64,000 nt of DNA, taken from Oscillospiraceae bacterium (GTDB taxonomy: Bacteria > Bacillota > Clostridia > Oscillospirales > Oscillospiraceae). Position 1 is the first letter of the stretch; each line of letters starts with the position of its first letter. Location of the stretch: NCBI GenBank assembly GCA_017412765.1, contig JAFPWN010000026.1, positions 1 through 64,000 of the forward strand, in the 5' to 3' direction. Of this stretch, positions 33,812-43,055 are shown one piece after another. The notes below the pieces were generated by a model that was given only the letters and a program-made list of their open reading frames with translations, had not been told where the DNA came from and did not search any database. Position numbers and translations under genes: made by a program.

Positions 33812-34801
33812 ATGGAAAAGCAGTTCAAAAGGATCGGAGTTCTCACCTCCGGCGGCGACGCACCCGGTATGAACGCCGCAGTTCGCGCAGTAGTCAGAAC
33901 AGCACTTTCCCGCGGCATCGAGGTCGTCGGTATCCGCAGAGGCTGGGCGGGTCTTATATCGGCGGACTTCGTCATGCTGAATGCTTCAAGCGTTGGTCAT
34001 ATCCTCTCCTCCGGCGGCACTATGCTCTACACCGCCAGAAGCGAAGAGTTCATTACCGAAAAGGGTCAGGACAAGGCTGTCGCCACCTGCAAGATGCTCG
34101 GCATCGATGGTATCGTAGCTATCGGCGGCGACGGAACCTTCCGCGGCGCTCTCGCGCTCAGCCGCAAGGGCATCCCCGTTGTCGGCGTTCCCGCCACTAT
34201 CGACAACGACGTGGGCTGCACAAACTACACTATCGGCTTCGACACCGCCTGCAACACCGCGATCGAGTGCATCGACCGCCTGCGCGACACGATGCAGAGC
34301 CACGAGCGCTGCTCCGTAGTCGAGGTCATGGGCAGAAACGCAGGCTTCCTCGCGCTCTACGTCGGCATAGCCGTCGGCGCGACCGCCGTTCTCGTTCCCG
34401 AGCACGACCTTGATTTCCAGCGCGACGTTGTTGAGCGCATTCAGGACAGCCGCCTTGCCGGCAACACGCACTTTATGATAGTCGTAGCCGAGGGCGTCGG
34501 CAGCGCGTTCGATATCGGCAAGAAGATCCACGAGGCAGTCGGCATCGAGCCGCGCGTGACCGTTCTCGGTCACATCCAGCGCGGAGGCGCTCCGACAGCG
34601 CGTGACCGCGAGACCGCGACGCGCATGGGCTATTACGCCGTTCGCGCCTTTGCCGAGGGCCGCTCCAACGTAATAATCGGCACGCAGGAGGGCGGCATCG
34701 TCGAGATCCCCATCGAGGAGGCGCTTCAGATGAAGAAGCACCTGCAGATGGAGCGCTATGAGATCATGGAATCCATGCAGATCGGTCTCGGCGCAAAATA
34801 A
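33812..34801 (+). CDS. pfkA: ATP-dependent 6-phosphofructokinase
   Basis: Pfk phosphorylates fructose 6-phosphate in glycolysis. The 329 residues show LTSGGDAPGMNAAVRAVVR at the N-terminus, AIGGDGTF (the Gly of GGDGT marks ATP rather than PPi use), the catalytic PATIDNDV and MGRNAGFLAL (His of MGRHAG replaced by Asn). C-terminal effector-site residues lie around LGHIQRGGAPTARDR. The gene is monocistronic, between the pot terminator and a bidirectional terminator shared with ftsZ. Confidence 0.94.
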   Translation: MEKQFKRIGVLTSGGDAPGMNAAVRAVVRTALSRGIEVVGIRRGWAGLISADFVMLNASSVGHILSSGGTMLYTARSEEFITEKGQDKAVATCKMLGIDGIVAIGGDGTFRGALALSRKGIPVVGVPATIDNDVGCTNYTIGFDTACNTAIECIDRLRDTMQSHERCSVVEVMGRNAGFLALYVGIAVGATAVLVPEHDLDFQRDVVERIQDSRLAGNTHFMIVVAEGVGSAFDIGKKIHEAVGIEPRVTVLGHIQRGGAPTARDRETATRMGYYAVRAFAEGRSNVIIGTQEGGIVEIPIEEALQMKKHLQMERYEIMESMQIGLGAK

Positions 34802-34817
34802 AAAGCGCAAAAAATAA

Positions 34818-34846
34818 CCCCCGCGGTCATCAGAAAACCGCGGGGG
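34818..34846. terminator. Bidirectional terminator between pfkA and ftsZ
   Basis: CCCCCGCGGT (34818-34827) and ACCGCGGGGG (34837-34846) form a 10-bp stem flanked by A-rich and T-rich sequence on both sides of convergent genes. Confidence 0.8.
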
Positions 34847-34862
34847 ATTTGTGTTTTTCAGC

Positions 34863-35981
34863 TCAGTTATTGAAGATCTTGAAGATCTCGTTGAAAGGAT
34901 CGTCCTCAGTATTGCCGGAGGCTGCGGGAGCACTCTCGGTCTGTGCGGCTTCCTTCTTATCGCCTGCCTCGGTGAAACGGGCGGCGGGCTTTTCGGGATT
35001 CTTGTAGCTGTTCGTCGGCTTCTCGTCAAAGCGGGTCGCAATGACGGTAACGCGGATCTCATCGTCCATGTTCTCGTCGAAGGAGGCGCCGAAGATGATG
35101 TTCGCGTCGGGATGCGCGGCCTCCTGAACGAGAGAAGCCGCTGCCTCGATATCGTCAAGTCCGATATCGGTGGAGCCGGTGATGTTGATGAGAACGCCGC
35201 GCGCGCCGTTGATGCTGGTCTCCATAAGCGGGCTGGAGATGGCGCTCTTGGCAGCCTCCTCAGCCTTGCCCTTGCCCGCAGCGTGGCCGACGCCCATGTG
35301 AGCGTAGCCCGCGTCCTTCATGATGGCGGTAACGTCGGCAAAGTCGAGGTTGATGAAGCCGGTGTTGGTAACGAGGTCGGAGATGGAGTTGACAGCCTGG
35401 AGAAGAACGTCGTCAGCGATCTCGAAAGCGTTCTGGAAGGTGAGCTTCTGATCGGTCGCGTGCTTGAGGCGATCGTTCGGGATGATAAGAAGGGCGTCAA
35501 CCTTCGTAAGAAGGTTTGCGATACCCTCGTTAGCCTGATCCATGCGGCGCTTGCCCTCAAAGCTGAAGGGCTTGGTGACTACGCCGACGGTGAGTATGCC
35601 CTGCTCGCGCGCGATCTCGGCAACTACGGGACCGGCGCCGGTTCCGGTGCCGCCGCCCATACCAGCGGCGATGAATACCATGTCGGTATCCTCGAGAACC
35701 TTGGCGATATTGTTGCGGCTCTCCTCGGCGGCCTTTTTACCTACCTCGGGGTTGGAGCCTGCGCCCTGACCGTGGGTCAGCTTTTCGCCGATCTGTACCT
35801 TTTCATCGGCAGCGGAAAGGCTGAGCGCGGGCTTATCGGTGTTGAGGGAAACGAAGGTCGCTCCCTTGGAGCCGGTCTTGACCATGCGGTTGACTACGTT
35901 ATTGCCGGCGCCGCCTACGCCGATGACCTTTATATTGACTACATTTTCGGATCCGGATTCAATGGCTCTGTTTGCAGGCAT
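34863..35981 (-). CDS. ftsZ: Cell division protein FtsZ
   Basis: FtsZ is the tubulin-like GTPase that forms the Z ring. The 372 residues contain IKVIGVGGAGNNVVNRM, the GTP signature GMGGGTGTGAGPV and the catalytic T7 loop NLDFADV. The C-terminus is DPFNEIFKIFNN rather than a clear IPxFL peptide, so partner binding (SepF, FtsA) may differ. ATG 35981 has AGGAGG seven bases upstream. It has its own promoter after the division cluster; ftsA is absent. Confidence 0.97.
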   Translation of the reverse strand: MPANRAIESGSENVVNIKVIGVGGAGNNVVNRMVKTGSKGATFVSLNTDKPALSLSAADEKVQIGEKLTHGQGAGSNPEVGKKAAEESRNNIAKVLEDTDMVFIAAGMGGGTGTGAGPVVAEIAREQGILTVGVVTKPFSFEGKRRMDQANEGIANLLTKVDALLIIPNDRLKHATDQKLTFQNAFEIADDVLLQAVNSISDLVTNTGFINLDFADVTAIMKDAGYAHMGVGHAAGKGKAEEAAKSAISSPLMETSINGARGVLINITGSTDIGLDDIEAAASLVQEAAHPDANIIFGASFDENMDDEIRVTVIATRFDEKPTNSYKNPEKPAARFTEAGDKKEAAQTESAPAASGNTEDDPFNEIFKIFNN

Positions 35982-36058
35982 ATCTTTTCCTCCTGTATTC
36001 TTTTGCAAGGATCGTCACAATTCGACAATCTGCCTTATTTTCCAAAATATCTTTTTCT

Positions 36059-36087
36059 ATTTTATACTCAAAATTTATTTCGGTCAA
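36059..36087 (-). promoter_or_regulatory. Promoter for ftsZ
   Basis: TTGACC (36087-36082) and TAAAAT (36064-36059) are 17 bases apart, 78 bases before the ftsZ start, in the ftsQ-ftsZ gap. Confidence 0.55.
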
Positions 36088-36150
36088 GTAAAAATACTGT
36101 TTTTCGTTATTTTTTGTAATTCGACCGAAATAATACGCCCACAGAGCCTT

Positions 36151-36891
36151 TTATTCACCAATATAGTGCCCCTCGGTGGGGTTTGAAACGTCTATTCTGC
36201 CCTTATCCGGACTCGGGTGCTGCTCAACTATTTTGCCTACGAGCCAGAGCTTATCGTCTATTTTATCTCCCTTGCCTATATCCACGGTAAATCTCGACTT
36301 ATACCGGAATGTTATGGCGCTGATGTTTGAAAAGTCCATCCAGCTGATGTCGTTGTATATCTCCGCCTTCATAACGCCGGAGAGAGTATCGCGCAGATAC
36401 TGGCTCTTGACCGCGTTTTCAGCGCCGAGGGCTATCGTATCGCCCTCCTTCGGCATTATCGGCGTTATACCGCGCAGCTCGATGTAGTTTTCGCGCTTGT
36501 CAACGGTGGTTTTTTCGAGGATCTTCGTATTTCTGTCAACGACGTAGAGATCACCCTCGAGGGCTACGCAGGCTATGGGATAGCTCTCGCTTATCTCAAG
36601 CGTGACAGTTCCCGGCAGACTTTTTATCACCTTGACTCCCTCGACGTAAGCGAGGGAGTTTTTTATCTTTGCCGCGATCGCGGAATCGTTCAGAAAGAAG
36701 ATGCTCTCGTCGATTCGTATGCCGGAAGCCTCAACGACCTCGCTCGTCGAATACATTCTGACGCCGGAAACGAACACCTCCGAGACCTTGAAGAAGGCTC
36801 CGAGCGCTACTATAAGAGCGATCACCGTCAGCGCGACCACTACGAGAATATAGACGCTCAGCGAGCCGGTTTTTCTTTTCTTCTTTGCCAT
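36151..36891 (-). CDS. ftsQ: Cell division protein FtsQ/DivIB
   Basis: This bitopic divisome protein has a basic N-terminus (AKKKRK), one membrane helix (SVYILVVVALTVIALIVAL), and a POTRA domain beginning FKVSEVFVSGVRMYSTSEVVEASGI. The FtsQ/DivIB beta domain follows (LYVVDRNTKILE onward). 246 residues is normal for clostridial DivIB. AGGAGA precedes the ATG; it is the last gene before the ftsZ promoter. Confidence 0.9.
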   Translation of the reverse strand: MAKKKRKTGSLSVYILVVVALTVIALIVALGAFFKVSEVFVSGVRMYSTSEVVEASGIRIDESIFFLNDSAIAAKIKNSLAYVEGVKVIKSLPGTVTLEISESYPIACVALEGDLYVVDRNTKILEKTTVDKRENYIELRGITPIMPKEGDTIALGAENAVKSQYLRDTLSGVMKAEIYNDISWMDFSNISAITFRYKSRFTVDIGKGDKIDDKLWLVGKIVEQHPSPDKGRIDVSNPTEGHYIGE

Positions 36892-36900
36892 GACTTTCTC

Positions 36901-38157
36901 CTATTGTATCAGTAAGACCTCCGCGCCGAGCGCTTTCAGCGCGCCCTCCGGGTCTGCGTAGCCCCGCTTTATGTGCTCAAGGCCGCTTATGCGGCTCTCG
37001 CCCCCGGCGCCCACCGCTGCCACCATAAGCGCAGCGCCGCCGCGCAGATCGCGCGCCGAAACGCACTCTCCGTGAAGCGCGCTCCCGCCGCCTATCGAGG
37101 CTCTTGTGCCGGATATTTTTATATCTCCGCCCATTTTTCTCAATTCAGGCGCGTAGGAAAAGCGGTTTTCAAATATGGTTTCCGTGACCTCGGTCACGCC
37201 GCCGCAAAATAAAAGAGCGGCGCATACCGGCGGCTGGGCGTCTGTCGGAAAGCCGGGAAAAGGCGCTGTCACGACGCCTCCGGGGCTTCTGAGAGACCCG
37301 TTTACCGCGATCGAAAGCTCGTCGCCCGAGGCTCTCAGCTCCGCGCCCATCGCGCGGAACACCTCGAGAACAGAGCGCATATCGTCCGGTCTGACGCACT
37401 TAAGCGTAGCGCTGCCTCCTGCGGCGCAGACGCACGCCAAATAGGTCGCAGCCTCTATCCTGTCCGGGATCACGCGGTGAGAAACATATTTATTGAACGA
37501 ATCTCTGCCGGAAACCGTAATATTAGCGGTTCCGGCGCCGTAAACTCCCACGCCGAGCGCGCGAAGATAATCTGCGAGATCGCGTATCTCCGGCTCGCGC
37601 GCCGCGTTTTTTATTACCGTCACTCCCCTTGCCGATGAGGCGAGTATCATTGCGTTCTCCGTCGCTCCCACGGAGGGGAACGGCAGCGTAATGAAGCCGC
37701 CCTGCGGCTCCTCGCATGAGGCGTAAATATCACCGGCAAGCTCGTAGACGCTCGCTCCGAGCGCCCTCATCGCGCGAAGATGTATGTCCACCGGTCTTGC
37801 GCCGAGTTCGCAGCCGCCCGGCGCACTTATTACCGCCGAACGGAACCGCGCGAGTATGGCACCCAGAAATATAACGCTCGAGCGCATCTTTCCCGTCAGC
37901 GACGACGGTATCCTGCACCGCGTGGCGTTCTGCGAGTCAATGTAGATATTTCCCTGCGACCAGCGCGCTTCACAGCCGAGAGTGCGCAGTATTTCAAGCG
38001 AGCTTTCCACGTCCGTGAGGCGCGGCGCGTTCTCGATCACCGTCACTCCGCCGTTTATCAGGCTCGCCGCAAGTATCGGCAAAACGGCGTTTTTCGCGCC
38101 GCTGATCGTCAGTTCTCCCGACAGCCTTCTGCCGCCGGTTATTTTAAGCTCCTGCAT
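36901..38157 (-). CDS. murA: UDP-N-acetylglucosamine 1-carboxyvinyltransferase
   Basis: MurA attaches enolpyruvate to UDP-GlcNAc, the first committed step of peptidoglycan synthesis and the target of fosfomycin. The 418 residues have K22 in SGAKNAVLP and the active-site C116 in PGGCELGARPVDIHL, so the enzyme should be fosfomycin-sensitive. The site GFPTDAQPP is also present. GGGGGG precedes ATG 38157. It lies in the division cluster between murG and ftsQ. Confidence 0.96.
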   Translation of the reverse strand: MQELKITGGRRLSGELTISGAKNAVLPILAASLINGGVTVIENAPRLTDVESSLEILRTLGCEARWSQGNIYIDSQNATRCRIPSSLTGKMRSSVIFLGAILARFRSAVISAPGGCELGARPVDIHLRAMRALGASVYELAGDIYASCEEPQGGFITLPFPSVGATENAMILASSARGVTVIKNAAREPEIRDLADYLRALGVGVYGAGTANITVSGRDSFNKYVSHRVIPDRIEAATYLACVCAAGGSATLKCVRPDDMRSVLEVFRAMGAELRASGDELSIAVNGSLRSPGGVVTAPFPGFPTDAQPPVCAALLFCGGVTEVTETIFENRFSYAPELRKMGGDIKISGTRASIGGGSALHGECVSARDLRGGAALMVAAVGAGGESRISGLEHIKRGYADPEGALKALGAEVLLIQ

Positions 38158-38208
38158 AGTATCCCCCCGTTTCTTTACGGGTCATACTATGCTTTATGAG
38201 GAAAATTG

Positions 38209-39330
38209 TTATTTAAGTATATCGAGTATAACTTTTTGTATGAGCTTTTTGGAGTCCGGCGCACCGATCGAGGCGGCTCCCTTCTCCATCTGTGCTATTC
38301 TATCGCCGTCCGACAGCAGAGCGACAGCCTCGGCATAGAGCTTAGCGCCGTCCGTTTCCTTTTCTCTCAGCATCTTCGCGCCGCCCGCGCGCTCGACCAT
38401 GAGCGCGTTCTCGTCCTGCCTGATGTTCGCTATCTCGCTCGGAACGAGTATCGAGGCTCTGCCGACCGCCGTAAGCTCCGCGAGCGTTGACGCTCCGGCA
38501 CGGCATATAACGAGATCGGAGGCGGCAAATACCCTGCCCATATCGTCTATATACGGTCTCAGGTCGAGGAAATCGGAGTAATTGAAAAGGCCCGCGTTAT
38601 ACAGCTTTTCCTTGAAGCCCTCGAAGCCTTCCTTGCCGCCGCCGGTGGCATGAATGTGGAAAAAGGCGCGCTCTCCGGCGTTTTTCTTTATGAAATCGAC
38701 CATTTTTGCGTTCATGCCGGCGGCGCCGAGGCTGCCCCAGAAGGACGTTACGACCTTCGCGCCAGCGGGAATCCCAAGCGCGGCTCTCGCCTCTTTGCGC
38801 GTGACGGTCTCAAACTCGCCCCTTATAGGCGTGCCGGTGAAGGCTATCCTTTCGGGGTGCTTATACTTGCCCTCAGTGCCCTTAAAGGCGACCATTATGC
38901 GGTCTACCGTTCCGTCGAGGAGCTTGTTTGCAAGCCCCGGAACGGCGTTTGATTCGTGCACTGCCGTGGGAATACCGCGCTTATGCGCCGCCTTCATCAC
39001 GGGGTAGCAGACGTAGCCGCCCGTGCCGATGCAGCAGTCGGGTCTGAATGAGTCTATGATCTTCCCCGCCTCGCGCGGACTGAGAACGAGGTTTTTGACG
39101 TTTCTCAGATTCTTTTTTATCCCGTCGAGGCTCATCGAGCGTGAAAAGCCCTCGATGCGTATGTTTTCGATCTTATATCCCGCCTCGGGAATAAGGCGGT
39201 TTTCCATCGGTCTGCCGGCGCCGATGAAAAGCAGCTCGGCATCCGGCCAGAGCTCCTTTATCGCCTCCGCGATGCTGAGCGCGGGGTTTATGTGACCGGC
39301 AGTACCTGCGCAGGCAAGGATGAACTTCAT
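38209..39330 (-). CDS. murG: UDP-GlcNAc transferase MurG (lipid II synthase)
   Basis: MurG converts lipid I to lipid II at the inner face of the membrane. The 373 residues show the N-terminal CAGTAGHINPALSIAEAI glycine loop, GTGGYVCYPVMKAAHKRGIP, and the C-terminal UDP-GlcNAc site GAGASTLAEL-type CRAGASTLAELTAVGR. It overlaps ftsW by four bases. Confidence 0.95.
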   Translation of the reverse strand: MKFILACAGTAGHINPALSIAEAIKELWPDAELLFIGAGRPMENRLIPEAGYKIENIRIEGFSRSMSLDGIKKNLRNVKNLVLSPREAGKIIDSFRPDCCIGTGGYVCYPVMKAAHKRGIPTAVHESNAVPGLANKLLDGTVDRIMVAFKGTEGKYKHPERIAFTGTPIRGEFETVTRKEARAALGIPAGAKVVTSFWGSLGAAGMNAKMVDFIKKNAGERAFFHIHATGGGKEGFEGFKEKLYNAGLFNYSDFLDLRPYIDDMGRVFAASDLVICRAGASTLAELTAVGRASILVPSEIANIRQDENALMVERAGGAKMLREKETDGAKLYAEAVALLSDGDRIAQMEKGAASIGAPDSKKLIQKVILDILK

Positions 39331-40574
39331 TTTTCCGCGTCCCCCTCAGTCTTTTTCGGCTTGCGCATCGGAATATCGCGCGACATCGACAGTACCACGC
39401 CCATCTCGGCAAGCTGCAGTAAGAGCGCCGTGCCGCCGTAGGAGAAGAACGGAAGCGAGATTCCGGTAGCGGGGATCGTGTTCGTTACGACCGCGATGTT
39501 AAGTATAGTCTGGATCGCGACGAGGCTCGTAATGCCGGTAATGACAAGCGAGCTGAAGCGATCCTTCGCGTGAAGCGCGAGCCAGTAGCCGCGGCAGATA
39601 AGCAGCGCAAAAAGCGTAAGCACGAGCACCGCGCCGACAAATCCAAGCTCCTCGCACACTATGGAGAAGATATAGTCGTTATAGCTCTCCGGCAGGTAGA
39701 GGTATTTCTGCCTCGACTGTCCGAGCCCGACGCCGAGAAAGCCGCCGGAGCCGATAGCGTATAGCGACTGGACTATCTGCCAGCCGCCGCCCTGCAGATC
39801 CGCGAACGGGTCGAGCCACGCGGTAACGCGGTCTGAGGAATAGCCGGTCAGGAGAATAAGTCCCGCGATTCCGGCGCCGCCCAATGCGGCAAGTCCGCCG
39901 AGATACAGTACGTTTGTGCCGGCGGCGAACATCATTATCACGCCGACAAGTCCGACGATTATCGTTCCGGAGAAGTGGCGCTCAAGAATAACGAGGCCCG
40001 CAAGTCCTCCCACGAGAGCGAGCATCGGAAGCGTGCCCCAGCGTAAGGTTTTTATGCGGTCCTTATAGAGGCAGGCAAGGTGCGCAGAGAAGATTATTAC
40101 CGTGATTTTTGCAATCTCCGAGGGCTGGAAGGTCAGAGTATCACCGATTCCGATCCAGCGGCGGGCGCCGTTTCGCACCTGGCCGATGCCCGGGATAAGT
40201 ACCGCGATGAGGACAATAACCGTCACAAGCAGCAGCATGCCGCTGTATCTTCTGAACCAGTTTGCCGGAACGATGGAAACGAGCAGCATGACGACGACTC
40301 CGACCCCCGCGAATATGAGCTGGTTGCGGAAAAAGTGTACCGCGTCGTGATCCGCGCGCAGGAAGTAGGATCTTGCGAAAGAGGACGACAGCACCATCAC
40401 GACTCCGATAGCGAGTATCATAAGCACGAGAATGAAGAACGGCATATCAATGGGTCCGCGCCTCTCCGCGTTCGTTATCCTCTCGCTGAGGGTCACCCTC
40501 GGCTCTCTTCTCCTCGGCTCCTTTTCAGCAACGCCTGCCGCAGTATTATCTTTTCGTTTGTCATATCGCGCCAT
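39327..40574 (-). CDS. ftsW: Peptidoglycan glycosyltransferase FtsW (SEDS)
   Basis: FtsW is the SEDS glycan polymerase of septal wall synthesis. The 415 residues have about ten helices after a charged ~40-residue N-terminus. Motifs GARRWIGIG, FQPSEIAKI, LEPD-equivalent ILERHFSG, and GISLPFFSYGGT are visible. ATG 40574 (MARYDKRKDN) has AAGGAG upstream; an open extension to 40694 overlaps mraY and is not credible. Confidence 0.94.
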   Translation of the reverse strand: MARYDKRKDNTAAGVAEKEPRRREPRVTLSERITNAERRGPIDMPFFILVLMILAIGVVMVLSSSFARSYFLRADHDAVHFFRNQLIFAGVGVVVMLLVSIVPANWFRRYSGMLLLVTVIVLIAVLIPGIGQVRNGARRWIGIGDTLTFQPSEIAKITVIIFSAHLACLYKDRIKTLRWGTLPMLALVGGLAGLVILERHFSGTIIVGLVGVIMMFAAGTNVLYLGGLAALGGAGIAGLILLTGYSSDRVTAWLDPFADLQGGGWQIVQSLYAIGSGGFLGVGLGQSRQKYLYLPESYNDYIFSIVCEELGFVGAVLVLTLFALLICRGYWLALHAKDRFSSLVITGITSLVAIQTILNIAVVTNTIPATGISLPFFSYGGTALLLQLAEMGVVLSMSRDIPMRKPKKTEGDAEK

Positions 40575-40594
40575 AGCGGTGCTCCTTTTTTGAA

Positions 40595-41584
40595 TCAGTG
40601 ATATCTCCCGACGACCCCGAAGAAGGTCAGTATCGCAAGAGCGGCGGAAATGCCTGTGAAAACGAACCAGATCCGCGTTTCCTTCCAGCCGCACTGCTCA
40701 AGGTGGTGGTGGAACGGCGCCATCTTGAAAAAGCGCTTTCCGTGGGTCAGCTTGAAGTAGACCACCTGAATTATGTCGCTCAGGGTTTCCCAGATATAGA
40801 CAAGACCGAGCGGAACGAGAATGAGCGGCATATCGAGGCAGAACGCCGTAGCGCATACGGCGCCTCCGAGAAAGAGCGAGCCGGTGTCGCCCATAAAGAT
40901 CTTTGCCGGGTAGAAATTGAAAATGAGAAAGCCGACAAGTCCGCCCGCGAGCGCGGCGCCGAACATTCCGACTGAGCTGAAGCCCCACGCTGCCGCGAGC
41001 GCGGCGTAGCAGAGCGCCACCGGAAGCGTAACTCCCGCGGCAAGTCCGTCGATGCCGTCCGTGATGTTGACGGCGTTGACCGTTCCGACGATCACGAACA
41101 GCGCGAAAACGAGGTACAGCCAGTCGGGCATAATGAAGCTTACGTCAAGAAACGGGACATAGAGATTTGAGCTGAGGTGTCCCTGAATGCGAAGGAGCAT
41201 GATGAGCAGTATCGCGGCGGCTATCTGAAGCGCAAGCTTCTGAAGAGTCGTAAGTCCGAGATTCTGCTTCTTTTTGAGCTTTTCATAGTCATCGAGAAAA
41301 CCGATAGCGGCGTAGATAAGCGAGAAACCGAAGATTATGAAAAACCGCCAGTCGCCCTCAAGGGCGTCGCCGATACCGCCGGCGAGCAGTATAAACGCTA
41401 TGCCCGTTATGAACATAAGACCGCCCATCGTCGGAGTTCCGGCTTTTGAATTATGCCAGGTGGGGCCGTCCTCGCGGATATACTGACCCATTTTCTTTTT
41501 CCTCAGATACGGAACGAGGAAGCTGCCGGTGACGGTTGCCGCCAGCATCGCGCCCACGAACGCCCAAACTATCTTCAGGATCAT
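40595..41584 (-). CDS. mraY: Phospho-MurNAc-pentapeptide transferase
   Basis: MraY moves phospho-MurNAc-pentapeptide to undecaprenyl phosphate, forming lipid I. The 329 residues have ten helices and the signatures TPTMGGLMF, GFLDDYEKLKKKQNLGLTTLQK (with the DD pair), NAVNITDGIDGLAAG and MGDTGSLFLGG, plus APFHHHLEQCGWKE. It overlaps murE by four bases. Confidence 0.97.
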   Translation of the reverse strand: MILKIVWAFVGAMLAATVTGSFLVPYLRKKKMGQYIREDGPTWHNSKAGTPTMGGLMFITGIAFILLAGGIGDALEGDWRFFIIFGFSLIYAAIGFLDDYEKLKKKQNLGLTTLQKLALQIAAAILLIMLLRIQGHLSSNLYVPFLDVSFIMPDWLYLVFALFVIVGTVNAVNITDGIDGLAAGVTLPVALCYAALAAAWGFSSVGMFGAALAGGLVGFLIFNFYPAKIFMGDTGSLFLGGAVCATAFCLDMPLILVPLGLVYIWETLSDIIQVVYFKLTHGKRFFKMAPFHHHLEQCGWKETRIWFVFTGISAALAILTFFGVVGRYH

Positions 41585-43032
41585 TTGTTCTCTCCCTCCA
41601 GGATGTCGCGGACGACTTCCCTCTCATCAAAATGGTGCTTTTCTTTGCCGATGATCTGATAGTCCTCGTGGCCCTTTCCGGCGAGCAGGACTATATCGTT
41701 CGGCTGAGCGAGCTTCAGAGCGGCTCTGATCGCCTCGCGGCGGTTTTCGATGACCTTGACCGGCGTTTTCGTGCCCTTCATGCCCTCAAGGATCGCGTTT
41801 ATTATGCTCATCGGCTCCTCAGTGCGCGGGTTGTCGCTCGTTACGACGACCAGATCCGCGAGCTTTGCCGCGATTGCGCCCATTATCGGCCGCTTTGCAG
41901 CGTCTCTGTCGCCGCCGCAGCCGAAGAGCAGTATCACTCTGCCTCTTGCGTAGCCGCGAACGGTCTTGAGTATGTTCTCAAGCGCGTCCGGCGTGTGAGC
42001 GTAGTCTATCATCACGGTGTAATCCGTATTCGTCGGCACTATCTCGGCTCTGCCGAGAACTCCCTTGGTCGCGGCGAGCGCCTCGATGCACTTATCCTCG
42101 TCGAGACCGAGGTTTATCGCAGTGCTCAGCGCCGCGAGCGCGTTATATACGCTGAAAAGCCCCGGGATACCGAGCTTCACCTTCTGAATACCCATATCGG
42201 TGAGGCAGGCGAAGGAAATACCGTCATTATTGAGGCGCACGTCCTTCGCGGTGAGCGAGGCGTCGTTGCGAACGGTCGAGAAGGTGTAGACCGGGCACTC
42301 CGCGGCTCCGATCATGACGTCGGCGTACTCGTCGTCGAGGTTTATGACCGCCCTGTCGCATTTTCTGAAGAGCCTTGCCTTCGCCTCCGCGTAAGAGTCC
42401 ATCGTCTTGTGGAAATCGAGGTGATCCTCGGTGAGATTTGTGAACACGGCGACGGAAAAGCGTATGCCGTTGACCCTGCCGAGATAGAGCGCGTGGCTCG
42501 ACACCTCCATGACGCACCATCTGCACCCGGCGTCAACCATTCTTCTGAGGAGCTGCATAAGCTCGATCGAGTCCGGAGTAGTGCGCTCCGCCGGCTCCTC
42601 CGAGTCTCCGACGATGTTGCGGTTCGTGCCGATAAGTCCGACTTTGTCGCCGGTCGCGCCGATTATCATATTGCGGATGAGATTTGTAGTAGTCGTCTTT
42701 CCGTTCGTGCCGGTGACGCCTATCATCTTCAGCTCGCGCTGGGGATTACCGTAAAAATTTGCGGCGGCAAGTCCCTCGCACGCGCGGGAATCCTCAACTA
42801 TAACGTATGGCACGCTTTCCGCGGGCTTTTCCTCGCAGATAACGAGGGCAGCGCCGTTTCTGACGGCGGCGGGGATGAATTTGTGGCCGTCGGACTCGTA
42901 GCCCCTTACGGCGACGAATGCAAAGCCCTCTTTTACCTTACGGGAGTCGTTCGTGATTCCTTTTATCTCGAGTTCATCCGGAGTATCAGCGCCGGCAATC
43001 TCTATCCCGCAGAGAAGATCTTTAACTTTCAT
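41581..43032 (-). CDS. murE: UDP-N-acetylmuramoyl-tripeptide synthetase
   Basis: MurE adds the third amino acid to UDP-MurNAc-L-Ala-D-Glu. About 483 residues: VTGTNGKTTTTNLIRNMI P-loop, the SSHAL metal loop, and DNPRTEEP, which in MurE marks use of meso-diaminopimelate (DNPR motif). ATG 43032 (MKVKDLLCGIE) is chosen; ATG 43056, which overlaps the upstream stop as TAATG, would add MYERTCGE and is possible by reinitiation. murF, which normally follows, is absent. Confidence 0.95.
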   Translation of the reverse strand: MKVKDLLCGIEIAGADTPDELEIKGITNDSRKVKEGFAFVAVRGYESDGHKFIPAAVRNGAALVICEEKPAESVPYVIVEDSRACEGLAAANFYGNPQRELKMIGVTGTNGKTTTTNLIRNMIIGATGDKVGLIGTNRNIVGDSEEPAERTTPDSIELMQLLRRMVDAGCRWCVMEVSSHALYLGRVNGIRFSVAVFTNLTEDHLDFHKTMDSYAEAKARLFRKCDRAVINLDDEYADVMIGAAECPVYTFSTVRNDASLTAKDVRLNNDGISFACLTDMGIQKVKLGIPGLFSVYNALAALSTAINLGLDEDKCIEALAATKGVLGRAEIVPTNTDYTVMIDYAHTPDALENILKTVRGYARGRVILLFGCGGDRDAAKRPIMGAIAAKLADLVVVTSDNPRTEEPMSIINAILEGMKGTKTPVKVIENRREAIRAALKLAQPNDIVLLAGKGHEDYQIIGKEKHHFDEREVVRDILEGENK

Positions 43033-43055
43033 TTCGCCGCACGTCCTTTCGTACA

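Noticed and set aside
34851..36119. 422-codon plus-strand frame opposite ftsZ
   Set aside because: Shadow of ftsZ; it runs through a terminator and has no recognisable domain.
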